64,000 bases of DNA, taken from the NCBI RefSeq assembly GCF_000208865.1, contig NC_018396.1, positions 5,512,514 to 5,576,513 of the forward strand, written 5' to 3'. Under the pieces are notes generated by a model. It was not told the origin of the DNA. It made no database searches and saw only the letters and a list, made by a program, of their open reading frames with translations. The stretch comes from Neospora caninum Liverpool (taxonomy: Eukaryota > Apicomplexa > Conoidasida > Eucoccidiorida > Sarcocystidae). This document shows positions 12,712-24,600 of this stretch, piece after piece. How positions within the stretch are numbered: position 1 is the stretch's first letter; each line of letters starts with the position of its first letter. Made by a program: the position numbers and the translations under genes.

Positions 12712-15700
12712 TTATCCAAACACAGAGTGAAGAATTGTCTTGGACAGGTGCCGGTGTTGCTTCCACGCCAGATAGCGGTTCGTTTGTTTCCACAGATAAT
12801 AGAAGTCGACAATCTCGCACGTTGTTTTGGTCTGAATGAGCCTCTGAAGAGCGCTGAAATCTTTGCCGTATTTACAGATACCCGCCTCGAAAAGCGCCAC
12901 TTCTTTCGGTCCCCAGAGATCAATTACATTGTCCTTCCTTAACGGCGACGTGAGGAGCTCTAACGGCGTTAACTTTACCGCTCCGAGCCGTGGCGCTGCA
13001 GCCGCTCCCCCCCCTCCGCCTCGGCTTCCTTTCCCTCCGCCAGTTGCATTCTTTGCTGCATGCGAAGACCCGCCATCACCTTTCCGTCCCCCTCCACCCG
13101 TGGTTCCTGTTGCACTCGAAGCACCAGAATCCCTGCTGTCTCCCCGCCCGGAGTCTCCGCCAGTTCCGCCCCCGCCTCCCATCCCATGGGTTCCTCCGAA
13201 GACACCTGCGGCTGTACTCCGCCCAACATTGTTGCTGACAATGAGGGCGTAGATGACGCTGTCTGTGGTTGACAGGCCTCCCTCTGGGTTCACACGCCCC
13301 TCTCGGACTACCCCAACATTGCCGGAATCAGCTGAGTTGTTCGAGGTCGACCCTCTTGAAGACAAAGAGCCCGCCCCGCTCGCTCCGCCACTTGCCCCTA
13401 AAGCGCCTCCTCCATCGGAGTAGATCCCGTAGATGCCACTACTGCTCCCACCCGACGTACCCCCACTTCCAAACTTCCCGCAGTCCGTCGAACCTTTGCC
13501 TGTCCCTGAACTTCCAGAGCCGGCCCAGGGAGGAGGAGACATGGGGGCGGGGGCCTCGACGAGACCCGCCGAGGCGTCTCCGCCTCCCCTGACAGCCTCG
13601 ATTCGTCGACTTCGCTTAGTCGAATTCACAGCCGCGACGAGCTCTTGCTGAACGGTTTGCTGGTGCAGGCTCTGCCACCTTGGCGCCGCCGCGCCGAAAT
13701 ACCATTCCTCGATCATCTGAAGCCACGCCTCGACTTTCCGTATCCGTCTTTGGCAGATGTCGTAGCGCGCGCGAATCTCGAGGTTGTTATACGCACTTGC
13801 AGAGATACGTCGCGGCAGAATGAGGACGCCGTCTGGAGGAACTGCTTGACTGGACGACGCGCTCGGGTCTCCGACCGCTGGTCCTTCGGGCCCCGCACCC
13901 CCCGCGAAAGTCCCCGCTCCATGCGCCGCCAGAGACGGCTCTTCGGGCCCGAGCCCCGAACCCCCCAAGAGAACCGTGGAAGAGCCGACGCCAGATCCGC
14001 AGCAGCAACACCGGACCTTGTTGTTCACGTACGGAGAAGGCACCGGCAGGACGTGGTAAGCCCGTGCGGCCAGCGCCGCTCGTGTATCTCCTGGTCGCTG
14101 GCGAAGCCGAGCTGAGAAGCGCGCCGCTGCCCCAGGGTCTGAGATGGCCCCAAGCGACGCCGTCGGGTCGCCACTGCTCCACCCCGTCCCGCCGAGACTC
14201 GAGGACGCTGCCACGCCCCCCACGCCTGCACTGCCTTTCTCTGCACTCCCGCCAGCCACATGGCCCGAGACTTTCTTCGAGGACGCCTTCGCGTCCACAC
14301 ACACTTGACCGGGACTGGTCGGATCTGCTCCATCGCGTACGGCCGACCCGCCGCCTTTCTCGCCGCCGGGAGACGAGCCCTCACAGGTCTCACCGGCCGC
14401 CGCGCCAGCGGCAGCTGCCGCGCTTTGGGCTCGCCGCTTTCGAGTGCTCATGCCCGACCCCGAATAGACGGCAGTCGCGGCGCCTTCTCGAGTGGGACGC
14501 GACCCAGCAGAGAGAGACGAGACAGAAGGGGGCCCGGAAGGTCCACCGGCCACAGACGCGGCCGCCGGCGCCACGCCAGTGCTGACTCCGTCGGTGTGTG
14601 CGGCCGACGCATCACGGTTTGTCGTCGCCTGGGGCCTCCCGTCTTCTTGCTCCTTCTCCGCCGGGTTGGCTGCAGACGCCTCGGGGGGCCAGGCGAGGCG
14701 CTCACTCGCGGGTGCGCTCGTGTGCGAACACGCAGCCTCCGCTTTCGTGGCGCCGAGGTGAGCCGACGAAGGGGAAGTCGACGTTGCTGACGGGCTCTGC
14801 CGAGCGTTCCTGGATCCGTGTCGCCTCCGCTTGGCGTTCGGGAGCAGCCCGTCAGCGACTCCGTTGACGTGGTCGGCCACCTTCCCGCGCACGCCCTCTG
14901 CAGAGAGCGAGAGATTTTCAGCGAGGACAGGGCCTTTGGAGCCGTCGCCGTCGTCCCCATCACACACGGCTTTTTTGTGTGTGTCTGCCGCGGGCTCTCC
15001 TTTTGAGACGCCGTTTTCGCCTGCAGGGGAGTCGGCAGCCGGACTCCCCTCGAGCGATCCAGAAGACACGCCGTTGGCACGTTTCTCCTTGCCCGCCTCC
15101 ACACTCCGGCCGCCCTTTGCCACGCCCGGCCGGCCAGGCTCCCCCGGCTTGTCTCCCGCCGCAATCGGACGCGCGACTTTCGGCTTCTCGCCATCGGGTG
15201 GGGCAGATGCGGAGCCCACGTAGGACTGACTCACGAGGTCGGCCTCGCCAGGACTGGACGGCTCCCGAGAGCTGCCGCCCGACGGGCTGAGAGTCGGCGG
15301 CGACGCTTCCGGTCGCCGGCAGGCGCGCCGCGCGCGAGCCTGATACCCCATGAGAGGAGAGGAACAGGCCGATGCAGCGGCAGAATGGAGCGAAGGCGAC
15401 ACGGGTCTCGTGTCCGAAGACAGACTGCAGCTCGCCTCATCCTCCTGCACTTCGTTTTCCATCTTCACCGCGACTCCGCCCTCTTGCTTCGCGGAGCCGG
15501 GGCCGTGTCTCGGCGAAGAGCGACCTGAGTTGGCTGCATGTACACTGGAACCGCCTGCGTCTCCGTGAGCCGGAGGACCGGGTGACGGCGATCGAAAGCG
15601 ATTCGGTGTCATTGCTTTTTCAGAAACAGTCAAATCGGCCTGGGCATCCCGAGTCTTTCCTCCCTCGCTTACGCTACCTCCAGACATCTGGTTCGGAGTC

Positions 15701-16359
15701 GCGGCGGCGGATGGACTGTCCGACTGGAGTGTTTCGGGCGACGTAGTCCCATCTTTTCCCTCCATATCCATATTCCCACACGCGCCTTCTTGCTGGCGGC
15801 TTTCAGGCGTCTCTGTGGCCTCTGACAAGGCTGGATTTCCTCTTCCGCGTTTGGACCCGGCGGGAGAAGCCGACCCACTCTCTGCATCGGCTGAAACGTG
15901 CTGCGGAGAAACGGCGTCTTCGCAAAGAGACGAAGAAATTTCATCGAGCACCGCTTCTCCGGTCGCGCTTCCTCGGCGAGGTTTTCGCGTGTTTCTCCGT
16001 TCCTCGTCTTTCGGCTCCAGAGTTTCTCCGGAAGAATCGCTCTCGGCTTCTAAGGGCGTTTCTCCCAAGGTGCGTGGCAAAACCGACCTCCCATCGCCCT
16101 GTCTGTCTTTGTCGGGAGACGCCTCCGACAGCGGAGAAATTTGCACTGAGAAATGCCGACTTCGAGAATGCGCCGTGGAAATTCGAGAAGGCGACGTCTC
16201 GTGCAGAGAAGAGTCGAGAGAGGAAACAGCCGAAGACGCACCGGAGGCGGGAGTTGTCGCTGACCGCGGGGCGCTCGCCATCTTCTCGGGAGGGACCGTC
16301 CGTGTTTTGCTGCCCGTCGCAGTGGGAGTTTCCATGGGAATCTCCGTGCCGTGCGGCAT
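12712..16359 (-). CDS. SANT/Myb-domain nuclear protein, probable chromatin regulator
   Basis: An intronless frame of 1,215 residues ends in TAA at 12714-12712. The open frame extends upstream to 16596, but the first convincing ATG is at 16359 (protein begins MPHGTEIPMET); the upstream part is Pro/Ser/Leu-rich and reads like leader. Most of the protein is acidic, Ser/Gly/Ala-rich and disordered. A basic helical patch near residues 860-940 contains RRISASAYNNLEIRARYD and an amphipathic stretch around KVEAWLQMIEEWYF. The last 75 residues hold a SANT domain: LWGPKEVALFEAGICKYGKD followed by FSALQRLIQTKTTCEIVDFY and YLWK. This pattern (W at start, KYGKDF, EIVDFYYLWK) is the SANT type of MTA, MIER, CoREST and RERE, which contact histone deacetylases or histone tails. 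I infer a role in a deacetylase-type chromatin complex; no ELM2 domain was recognised, so the partner is unknown. Confidence 0.8.
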   Translation of the reverse strand: MPHGTEIPMETPTATGSKTRTVPPEKMASAPRSATTPASGASSAVSSLDSSLHETSPSRISTAHSRSRHFSVQISPLSEASPDKDRQGDGRSVLPRTLGETPLEAESDSSGETLEPKDEERRNTRKPRRGSATGEAVLDEISSSLCEDAVSPQHVSADAESGSASPAGSKRGRGNPALSEATETPESRQQEGACGNMDMEGKDGTTSPETLQSDSPSAAATPNQMSGGSVSEGGKTRDAQADLTVSEKAMTPNRFRSPSPGPPAHGDAGGSSVHAANSGRSSPRHGPGSAKQEGGVAVKMENEVQEDEASCSLSSDTRPVSPSLHSAAASACSSPLMGYQARARRACRRPEASPPTLSPSGGSSREPSSPGEADLVSQSYVGSASAPPDGEKPKVARPIAAGDKPGEPGRPGVAKGGRSVEAGKEKRANGVSSGSLEGSPAADSPAGENGVSKGEPAADTHKKAVCDGDDGDGSKGPVLAENLSLSAEGVRGKVADHVNGVADGLLPNAKRRRHGSRNARQSPSATSTSPSSAHLGATKAEAACSHTSAPASERLAWPPEASAANPAEKEQEDGRPQATTNRDASAAHTDGVSTGVAPAAASVAGGPSGPPSVSSLSAGSRPTREGAATAVYSGSGMSTRKRRAQSAAAAAGAAAGETCEGSSPGGEKGGGSAVRDGADPTSPGQVCVDAKASSKKVSGHVAGGSAEKGSAGVGGVAASSSLGGTGWSSGDPTASLGAISDPGAAARFSARLRQRPGDTRAALAARAYHVLPVPSPYVNNKVRCCCCGSGVGSSTVLLGGSGLGPEEPSLAAHGAGTFAGGAGPEGPAVGDPSASSSQAVPPDGVLILPRRISASAYNNLEIRARYDICQRRIRKVEAWLQMIEEWYFGAAAPRWQSLHQQTVQQELVAAVNSTKRSRRIEAVRGGGDASAGLVEAPAPMSPPPWAGSGSSGTGKGSTDCGKFGSGGTSGGSSSGIYGIYSDGGGALGASGGASGAGSLSSRGSTSNNSADSGNVGVVREGRVNPEGGLSTTDSVIYALIVSNNVGRSTAAGVFGGTHGMGGGGGTGGDSGRGDSRDSGASSATGTTGGGGRKGDGGSSHAAKNATGGGKGSRGGGGGAAAAPRLGAVKLTPLELLTSPLRKDNVIDLWGPKEVALFEAGICKYGKDFSALQRLIQTKTTCEIVDFYYLWKQTNRYLAWKQHRHLSKTILHSVFG

Positions 16360-18673
16360 AACTGAGAAAAAAAGCGGGGAAATTGGCCGCCTTCGCGCGT
16401 GAATCGTGAACGGAATTCGGAAACACGTGCACACGGTGCTGAGACAGCATCGGGCTGCAGCGGGAAAACCAACAAATCGGCAAGTGAACTTGGCGCCTGG
16501 CACTCCCAAAAGCGAAGGACTGGGCGGCGGAAGGGAAGGAGACGACGGAAGGGAAAAAGAGAGAGGAAAGGAGAGGATGTGGAAAAAAAGAGGCAAGGAA
16601 AACCGGACAAATCCTTGGCCACTTGTGCCGCGCCCTGCGCCACACAGGGGGAAACCGCCTCGTCCGGTGACGGCCTCGTCACATGGTCACACAGGCTAAC
16701 TGCAAAAGCAAAGTCCTGAGAAAAAACCAGCTTCTTCAGCCCGTGCTCCAAAAGAGGGTTGTCGGACTCCGAAGACGCGGGAGAGTCGGCATTCCCCAGT
16801 TTTTTCTCTCCAACGACGGCCCCGGTTGTGGCCGTACTACTAGCCTGTCCGAAAGCGACAAGCGACTAGGCGGAAGGGCACGACGGTCACACTCTACTAA
16901 TTACAGCGCTTTTCATCTTCCACAACACAAGGCCACGAGGTCGTCACAGGAGAAGGTGAGAAGCGGAAAGGCCTGTTTAAACATGCAAGAAAAAGTCTGA
17001 AAATTTTGCACGCTCCTTCGCAGCCGTGCTGCTCTGTGCTAGAAAAGAGAGAGTACGATGCCCCGGCGTGCGGTTCGGCGCCCCGTTCTCCCATTCTCGC
17101 GGAGGAAACAACAGGAGAGCTGTAGACGAATTCTTTCGCTAGAGCGGGAGATGGGCCAGGAGATGGATTCCCAACCCCGAACCCTTCCATGCAAAAAGCT
17201 GCCGTTCACCTTCCTCGATTCCTTGCAACGCAGGAAGCACTGCCGCCGCGCTCTACCTAGAGGCGAGTCGCGAGGATGGACGGGGAGAGAGAGCCGGGCG
17301 GCTGGCGAAAAGTTTTAAACCGGGAACTGTCACGTCAAAAAGAAACAGCTGCGCTCCAGTCCGCAGAAAAGGACGAGCTCTACGACAAACGGTTCGAAAC
17401 GGCGCAAAAGACACCAAAAAAGACGTTCGACTCTCTCGCCATATCCAATCCAGAGAGGCAACAGCCGAGTTCCCTCCTGAAAAAATCGACGTCAGGTGGG
17501 TGTCACCAGCCCGCCTCTGAATCGGATTGTCTCTCCACGTCTCCCAGCGCACGCAATGTGTGAATCAGCTAAAGCGCCCCGTCCCCGCTCTCTCGTTCTT
17601 CTCTGTCACTACACACCCCCCTGGAAGGGAGGGAAAAGAATCCCCCTTCACCGGGCGGATTCGACTTATATACAGCGGAAGACGCACGCAACTCTGCGGT
17701 GCTCAGCGCGGCGCAGCTTCCGGAGAGAAGTTGACACAACCTTGTGCGTGTGCGCGTTGCCGCTTCGACTGCCTTGTCGAGCGAGGTTCGACCCTCCACA
17801 CGACATCTCCCTTCGTTTTGTCTGAGATTTCGCACTCGGGAAAGGCGGAAACGAACAGGCACAGCACTCTTGCTTCCACGGGTCTCTCGGGTTTCACGTT
17901 CCTCTGCCTCCTCTCTCTCGCCTAGCGCAACCAGACAGAGCTAGTCAACCCACGTTATCGATGCAGTGTGTGGCAATGGCCCCATCGGGGCTCGCCGGCC
18001 AAAAAACAGGGCGTGCGCGTCTCTCTCGTTCCTTTCAGCGAAGAACCTTCTGACGGTCGCCTCTTCTGATTCGCGTTTGTCTTTCTGCATTCTGCTGGGA
18101 CGAAGAAGGAACGCGGTGGTGTTGGAGGGTCCCTGCTGGAAGCAGCACACTCGTCTTCTTGGGGCTGCCCCGCGCCAGGTCAAGTCGCGCACGCAGAGAA
18201 ATGCATCGCTGTCGATACACCAGCGAACGGCGCGTATCCAACAATTCCGTCGCTTTTTCTACTGTATTCCCTCGTCGGTTTTCGCTCTCTTGTTTCTCTC
18301 TCCAAATCGGGGCAGCGGAAAGCCTCGTGAGCGTGCTCTGGGGATTTTAGCCAACCAGGACTGCTGACCTTTCCCGGATCCCCTTTGTCTCCTCTGCCGT
18401 TGTCGGCGCGTCTTCGCTGTTCCTCACTCTCCTTTCTCTCCTGGCAGTTTCTCGTGTTTCCCTCGCGCTATTCTCCACGGACAGACGCTCTCTGCTCCTC
18501 GCGTACACTCGCGCCTCCAGCACTGGACTCTCCGCGTAGCCTTTTTCCTTCCCCTTTGCTTCGCCCCGTTCCTCCTCAGCCCCAGTCGCCTCTTCACTTT
18601 TGCTACCTCTCCTCCCGCCCACGTCGTCCCTTCCTCCCTCCCGGTCTCTCGCCCGACCCTTTTTCGCCCCCAG
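16360..18673. promoter_or_regulatory. Divergent upstream region of SANT gene and helical-repeat gene
   Basis: The two flanking genes point away from each other, so this 2.3-kb interval must hold both promoters and 5' leaders. The side next to 18674 is strongly C/T-rich on the plus strand (about 18360-18670), typical of 5' leaders in this group. No TATA box is assignable. The plus-strand start at 18674 is preceded by CCCCCAG, so a 5' UTR intron could end directly at the ATG. Confidence 0.45.
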
Positions 18674-21600
18674 ATGGCAAGCGCTAACGGCCTCGTCCGA
18701 TTAGGAAAGGCCGACGTTGGTCTGCCCCGCGCCGTGGTCCGCGAGGTGAGAAGGCCGAACGTTTCCTCGGAGTTTTCTTCTCAAGCGCCTCTCCGAAAGA
18801 TCGCGGGAAAAGTGCGGAGAGGACTCTCTGGACGCCCAGTCATAAACAGTCGGTGGCGGCAAGGTCAGCGCGAGTCTTGCCTCCGCACGGCGGTGGGAGA
18901 AGCAAACCGTCACAGGGCAGTAACGCGAACGTCCGCTGAGGAAGTCCGAGACCAGAGAAAAAGGGAGTGTTCTTCAGCCTGCTCTCCTCCCGTCAGTTCC
19001 TATCCTTTCTCCGCTGTTCCCACGTTCTCTGGTTCGCCCACGAGTGCCCCATTGGTCGGTTTCTTCTCTCCTTCCCCTCAGCCGCGTAGGTGCTTGTCTT
19101 CCTCTTGTGTGTCGTTTTCTGCGTTCGCCAATCGTGCGTCTCTGTGGCCATGCTCCGTCGACTGTACCAGCGCGCCCCGCGCGCCTTCTTCCTCTCGCCC
19201 GTCTCTCCTCTCGCTTCACACTCTCTTTCCTTGCTCCCCGGCCGCTTCTCCTGTCTCCTCTAGCCGTCCACTTTATTCTTCCCCATCTTCTTCTGTACCG
19301 GCGTCTTGCGCTCGCCGGAGGATCCAGCAGATTTCCCCGCATCTCTCGAGACCGGCTGCCTCTTCTCTGGTGTGTGAGGAACGCCTTCCCTCCGGGGACT
19401 CTCCGTATGTGAACCCGGCGAAAACTCGCGCCTGTCGGCCACTCGCCGCTGTCTCTTCTGCTGAGCCTTCGTGTCTGCCTCGGTGCCTCTCGCGCCGTCT
19501 TCCTTCCCCTCCTTGCCCGCCTTCGTCCTCTGTCTCTCCTCTGTCCTCGCTGTCGCTTCTCGCCTGTGTCTCTTCTTCCTCGGGGTGTCTCCTTTGGTGC
19601 AGCCGAGCCATGCACAGCCATGGGGCGTCTCCGTCTCCGGGGGCGTCTTCACCAAAAAACACACGGCAGGGGTCGGTGCGGCATTCAGACGCGCCTTTCT
19701 CGCGTTTGTTCTCGCCGTTTGATCCGACGCTGAAGTCTCCTTTCCAGGCGTTAGCCCGCCCTGAGTGGCGTCGAGGGCCGCCTGCGTCTCGCGCTTCTCT
19801 TCCGGCGTCGAGCTTTGCTGCGCACGATCCACAGGGGTGCACCACGAGGGAAGGCGAGCGAGAGGCCGGAGGCGAGGAGGACGCGCTGGTCAGGGAGGCG
19901 CTTTGGTGGGTCCGACACACGCGGCAAATAACGGTGGAAGTCGTGGATCAGTGGACAGAAAGTTTCCACTTTCTCTACCGGAAGAAAAGGTAAGGTTCGC
20001 CTCGCGGATTGTGGGTCACCTCTGTCGCTCCTCCGGGCTCTAACATTCATCCGCGCGCGGCCCTCTGAGGTGTCTTCTTCTCCGGGGGTGGTTCTCTGTC
20101 CGTCTCGAATGCTTCCGTCCGGTGCCCGCATCGCTAAGCTCCGCTCTGTGTGCTCTGTTAATGAATCCACCGGAGCTATGCCCGAATGGACGCGCAGAGA
20201 GGAGCACCGCGCGTTTGAGTGCATACGTGCCTGCCTTTCTCTTTGTTCCCGTGCTTTTCCAGTTCGCCCTGCTTGATGTTCGCTCCGGGTTGTGTCTCGC
20301 GTCTTCTTTACTCTGCTCGCTTCTCGGTCTTTTCTCCTCGTCTTGCTGAGTTGATGCCCCAGCCAACCTTTCGCTGCCCAGTGGTCTGTGTGGAGCCGTG
20401 ACGGCACCTCAGAGGCGTCTCGCGAAGTGTACATACACCGCAGCTGCGGGTGCAAAGACGCCAGAGGTTGCACTCTCCCTGTCTCCGGAACACCCAACTG
20501 CCTGAGACACCCGTGTCCCGTCTTACCTGTCTTCCCTTTAGGGTGTCGTTCGCCCTCCTTGCCCCGCCATTGTTTCTTCTCTTTTACCTTTGTATCTGCC
20601 TCGTTCTCCTCCCGTTTGCCTTTGTCTCTCGACGCTCCGTCCCTCGCTTCTTCCCTGGGCGTCCTCAGATATCCAGAGCTCACTTCGATCCTCGACGACG
20701 CCTTGCACCTCGTCCCCAGCCTGCGGCCGGCAGAAATCGCCATGCTCGCGAACCACGCGAGTCGACTGATCCCTCTCAAGTCCCCGCGGTTCTCTGCGCA
20801 GCGGAAAGAAGACAGAAGGCGCGAGGCAGGCTTCGTTTCCGAGTCCGAAAATGCTGGAGCCGAAAGGCGCGCAAAGCGGTGGTGGGGTGTATTTGGAGAC
20901 GCGATCTCGCATGTAAGACTCAACGGGTGACACGGTGTGCGACACGGAGCGCAGGGGCTACATCGAAACAGGAGACGCACGTTTCGCCGCGGAGGGGACA
21001 GGGAAAACGTAGACTGTTATGCTTCCTCAAGGGTCATGGTCGTTCTCGTCTATTATCGGCTGTCGGCGTCGCTGGACAACGCCCGTGCAGTGTGCCCGCA
21101 CCACGCGCGCGTTGCCACCTGTTTCGGCAAGCCGCGGTGTCTCTCGAGTTGTTGACTGCGTTGTGGAAGAGCTCGTCTCGTGATCGGCTTCTCTCTATCT
21201 CTGCTCCCCCCTTCCTCGCCTTGTCTCTCCCGTGCTTGCTCTTCCAAGCTCGCCTGTCGGTCGCACCGACGCTGCAGGGGTTTCGGGAGCGCCTTGCTTC
21301 CTTGTCTCACATGTGTGCAAAACCTGGCCAGGTTTTTGCAGATATCCTGTCGCAGAGCTACGGCCATTCCTTGGTGAAGAAGCGTTTGTACGCGCCTCAC
21401 GGATACCTCATCCGGTTTCCATGTGCATGTTTGCCAAAGTCGTTAGATTTTCCCAGTACCTCTGAAACGCGGGTTGTCGTTCGCCCCGTTCTCTCAACGC
21501 CTTCTCTCGCTTTTGCTTCGTCTCCCTTTGGTATGCACCTGAACGTTCTCTTCTCCGTGCCGTCCTGCGCTCGCCTCTTCTCGTCATGCGTCGAATTCGT

Positions 21601-24600
21601 CTCTGTTTCCCCTCTCCGGATCCGGGTGAACCTTCCGAGAGTGTGCGTCTCGTCTTTGTCCTTTCGCTTCCTCGTCTGTCTCCCCCTTCTCGTCGCTCTG
21701 TGGGTTCTCTGGCGTGTCTTTGTCGCCTGCTGTTTCCCTTATTCGGCGTCGGCTCCCCTCCTCCTGCATGCATTCAGCTTCTCCACGACGCGGATGGCCA
21801 GCACATTTCCCTCATTTTGAATGCCTTTTCGTCGGCCAAAGTCTTCCACCACGAAACGCTGTTCGCGTGTCTCAGCCGCGAAACAGCAGCCTGGGCTCCT
21901 CACAACTCCCTCCGCAACACGGCAGTCATCTGTACGTCCACGCACGCCTGCAGTGGTGCCTGCGGAGTGCCAAGCAACTCTCCACCAGCGCCCTGAACCC
22001 TAAACCGTGGACGGCCCGCTTTCTCAGTGGCGTAGCGGTGATGACTGCATGCGTCTGTGGTTTTGTGAATCTGTGGTGCCTGACGAGGCCTCGCCGCCCG
22101 TCCAGGCAGATGGGGCTGAGCAGCGTTATGCACCGACGCATTGTTTGTTTGCAGTGAACGCCATGGCGAGGCTGAACATGCGAGACAGCGAAGCCGTCGA
22201 GCGCAGCTGTCTCCGTCTTCTGAGTGAAGCGAAGAACCTCAACCATATCGACTGCGCAATGGCTCGTAAGCTAGGAAGGAGCAAGGTACACTGGAAGAAA
22301 GAAAAGAGGAGGACACCGCAGGAAGACGCAACAGGAAGGCTAACGGAGAAAGGAGAGAGCCGAAGCGATAGCTAGCTATCTGCTTTGTTGCTTAACGAAT
22401 GGAAACGAAGAAGACGCACACATAAAGACAGACGGAGGCAGCGAACCAAAACGCGCCGACACAGAACAGCCCATGTGAAACACCCGAAACGAGCCCCAAG
22501 AAGATGGTAAACGAGGCGGATGGACGAGAGGCACAAAGGAGCGACGGCGATTTCGTGGCAGGAGGGAGGCTTCAGAGCCCACCGCTTCTCGAAAAAAAGG
22601 GGTTAGGGTGGCAATCACCCTAACCCCTTTCACCGCCGTGGCGAGCGAGAACGATTCCACCGCATTCGTGGGCGGTGCTTGTTTCGCTCTCCTTTTTCCC
22701 CGCTCTTGTTCTCTCTTTTCCGGACCAGGAAGCCGCGGTGGTGTGTCGAGTTTCCCACGGAAGAAGTCCTGACGCGAAAACCCTGCGGTTGTTTTGTGGC
22801 TTCCCAGTGAACGCTGCAGCGCGTCTGGGGTACCGAGAGCTCCAGTTCTACTCGATTCTGGGAGACGCTGCAGTTCGACAGTGTTCTCGCATGAACGAAC
22901 ACAATGTGTCGATGATTCGTAAGTCGAAACTCTGCTTCTTCGCGCCTCACACAGAAACATCGCCGGAGGTTCGGGAAACGTTCTGTGCGTGGACTCACTT
23001 CTCTCATGGTACCGGCGTCTGGTCCTTTACCCGCTTGCTTCTCTGGCTGCTCTGGCTTTGTGCGGGTCTCGACTGTTCTGGTGTCGCTCTCCGTTTTTTT
23101 CTTTCCGACGCTCGTGTATGGCGCATCTGTAGCCTCATCCTGAACGACAAAACTCCATGAACGTAACGTGGATCGTGCTCCGAAGGGCTTCGACAAAATG
23201 GAGATGGAAATGGTCAATGGTTCCGAGAGTATCTCACAAAATGTACCTTTGCACATGCGCAAAGGTACACAGTTTGTCTGCAAGTGTGTAAACATCGAGC
23301 CTTGAAGAGGGGTGCTTCCTCCCCCCTCTCTGTTTCTCCGGCGCCTGCAAGCGCTGGGTCTCTGTGCTCTGTGGTAGAACCCACAACTCCGCATTTGTGC
23401 GAAATGCCATCTCTTTCACGCGCGCTCTGCGACTCGAGGCAACCCCGCTGTGTGCTTTACCAGTTTGCTGTGGTGGCCCCCTGTGCGTATCTCTCGAGCT
23501 CGGCGAGCTGGGAAATCCTTGCATGCACATGTCCTCGGCGTTTCCGTTCTGCGCCTGCGAAAACCGTGTTTCGGTGTTGGTTTATCCGTCCTTTTGCCTC
23601 TCGCCGCTCGCTCTTCACCTCCCCCGACGCTGCAGATGTCGAGGTAGGGATTGACTCCTTCACCTTTTTTTTCGCGGAATATGGAGGACTCGTGCAAAAG
23701 CGCTTTTTGTGGGTTGTCTTTGCAGTGTGGGCCTTCGGGGCAGTTGGCGTCCGCCACCAGACGCTGATTGGCGAGTTCATCGACCAGCTTCTGCGCATCA
23801 GCAACTCGTGAGCCGAGCGTTCTTTCATGCAGCAGCGTCTCTGAAGTTGCCACACTTTGCTTTTTCCCGTGACATTCGGCTTGCGTCCTCTCGACACCGT
23901 GTTCCCCGCTCTTCTCTCTGGTCGCCAGTTTGCTGCCTTCTGGTTTCCGCACCATCTCGACGTGCATTTCACAGCGTCGCAGATGCTTCGGCCCTTCGAG
24001 CTGTGGCACGAAGTGTGTGGCTCTCGCCGTCGGTCGAATCTCTCACAACAGAAAAGGGCTGCTGGAGGTTCTCTCTCTGCAGTCTCGGAGTCCTCTCTTC
24101 CCCGAGAACTGCCAATCCTGCGTCGGTCCCTGTGTGAATTCAAATTCTAAGCTGCCTGGCCGGCCTTGGTGTCTCGCCTTTTGTGTTTTCGGGAGAGGCG
24201 TCGGCCGTCCAAGACGCGCATCCAGTTTGGTTTCCTTAGGTCCGTCTTGCGCGTTTTCGGGTCACCCTGTTCTCGCGTCGCCTCCAGCCGGTGCATGGGA
24301 TTTACCAGCTGACTAACCGGTGTCAAATGCAATCTCGCCACCCAAAAGTGGAGGTTTCCTCGTGCGCTTCCAGACCTGTGGGGTCTACACGTACCCGCCC
24401 AGTCCCAAAAAACAAAGAGCGCTTCTTCTCTCCCGCACACCTTATCTCTTACCCTGTCGACACAGGCGCGTCATCCATGCCAACTACGTCGCTTCCGTGC
24501 TGGGACCTCTCGGCAATCTCCGCGTGGAGCACCCGCGCGTGAAACTCCTCGTCGACGTCCTGGTGAAGCCAAATATCGAGAAATTCGAACCCGTAGATGC

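Noticed and set aside
14448..15194. Long overlapping frames inside the SANT gene on both strands
   Set aside because: High GC and low-complexity coding sequence opens several frames; only the frame ending in the SANT domain has a recognisable product.
18974..20980. Minus-strand frames of up to 409 residues opposite the first exons of the helical-repeat gene
   Set aside because: They are Arg/Glu/Gly-rich mirror images of a C/T-rich strand and show no domain.
22601..22630. Possible interstitial telomere repeat
   Set aside because: Only one GGTTAGGG unit per arm is present, with no tandem array, so it is described as a hairpin only.
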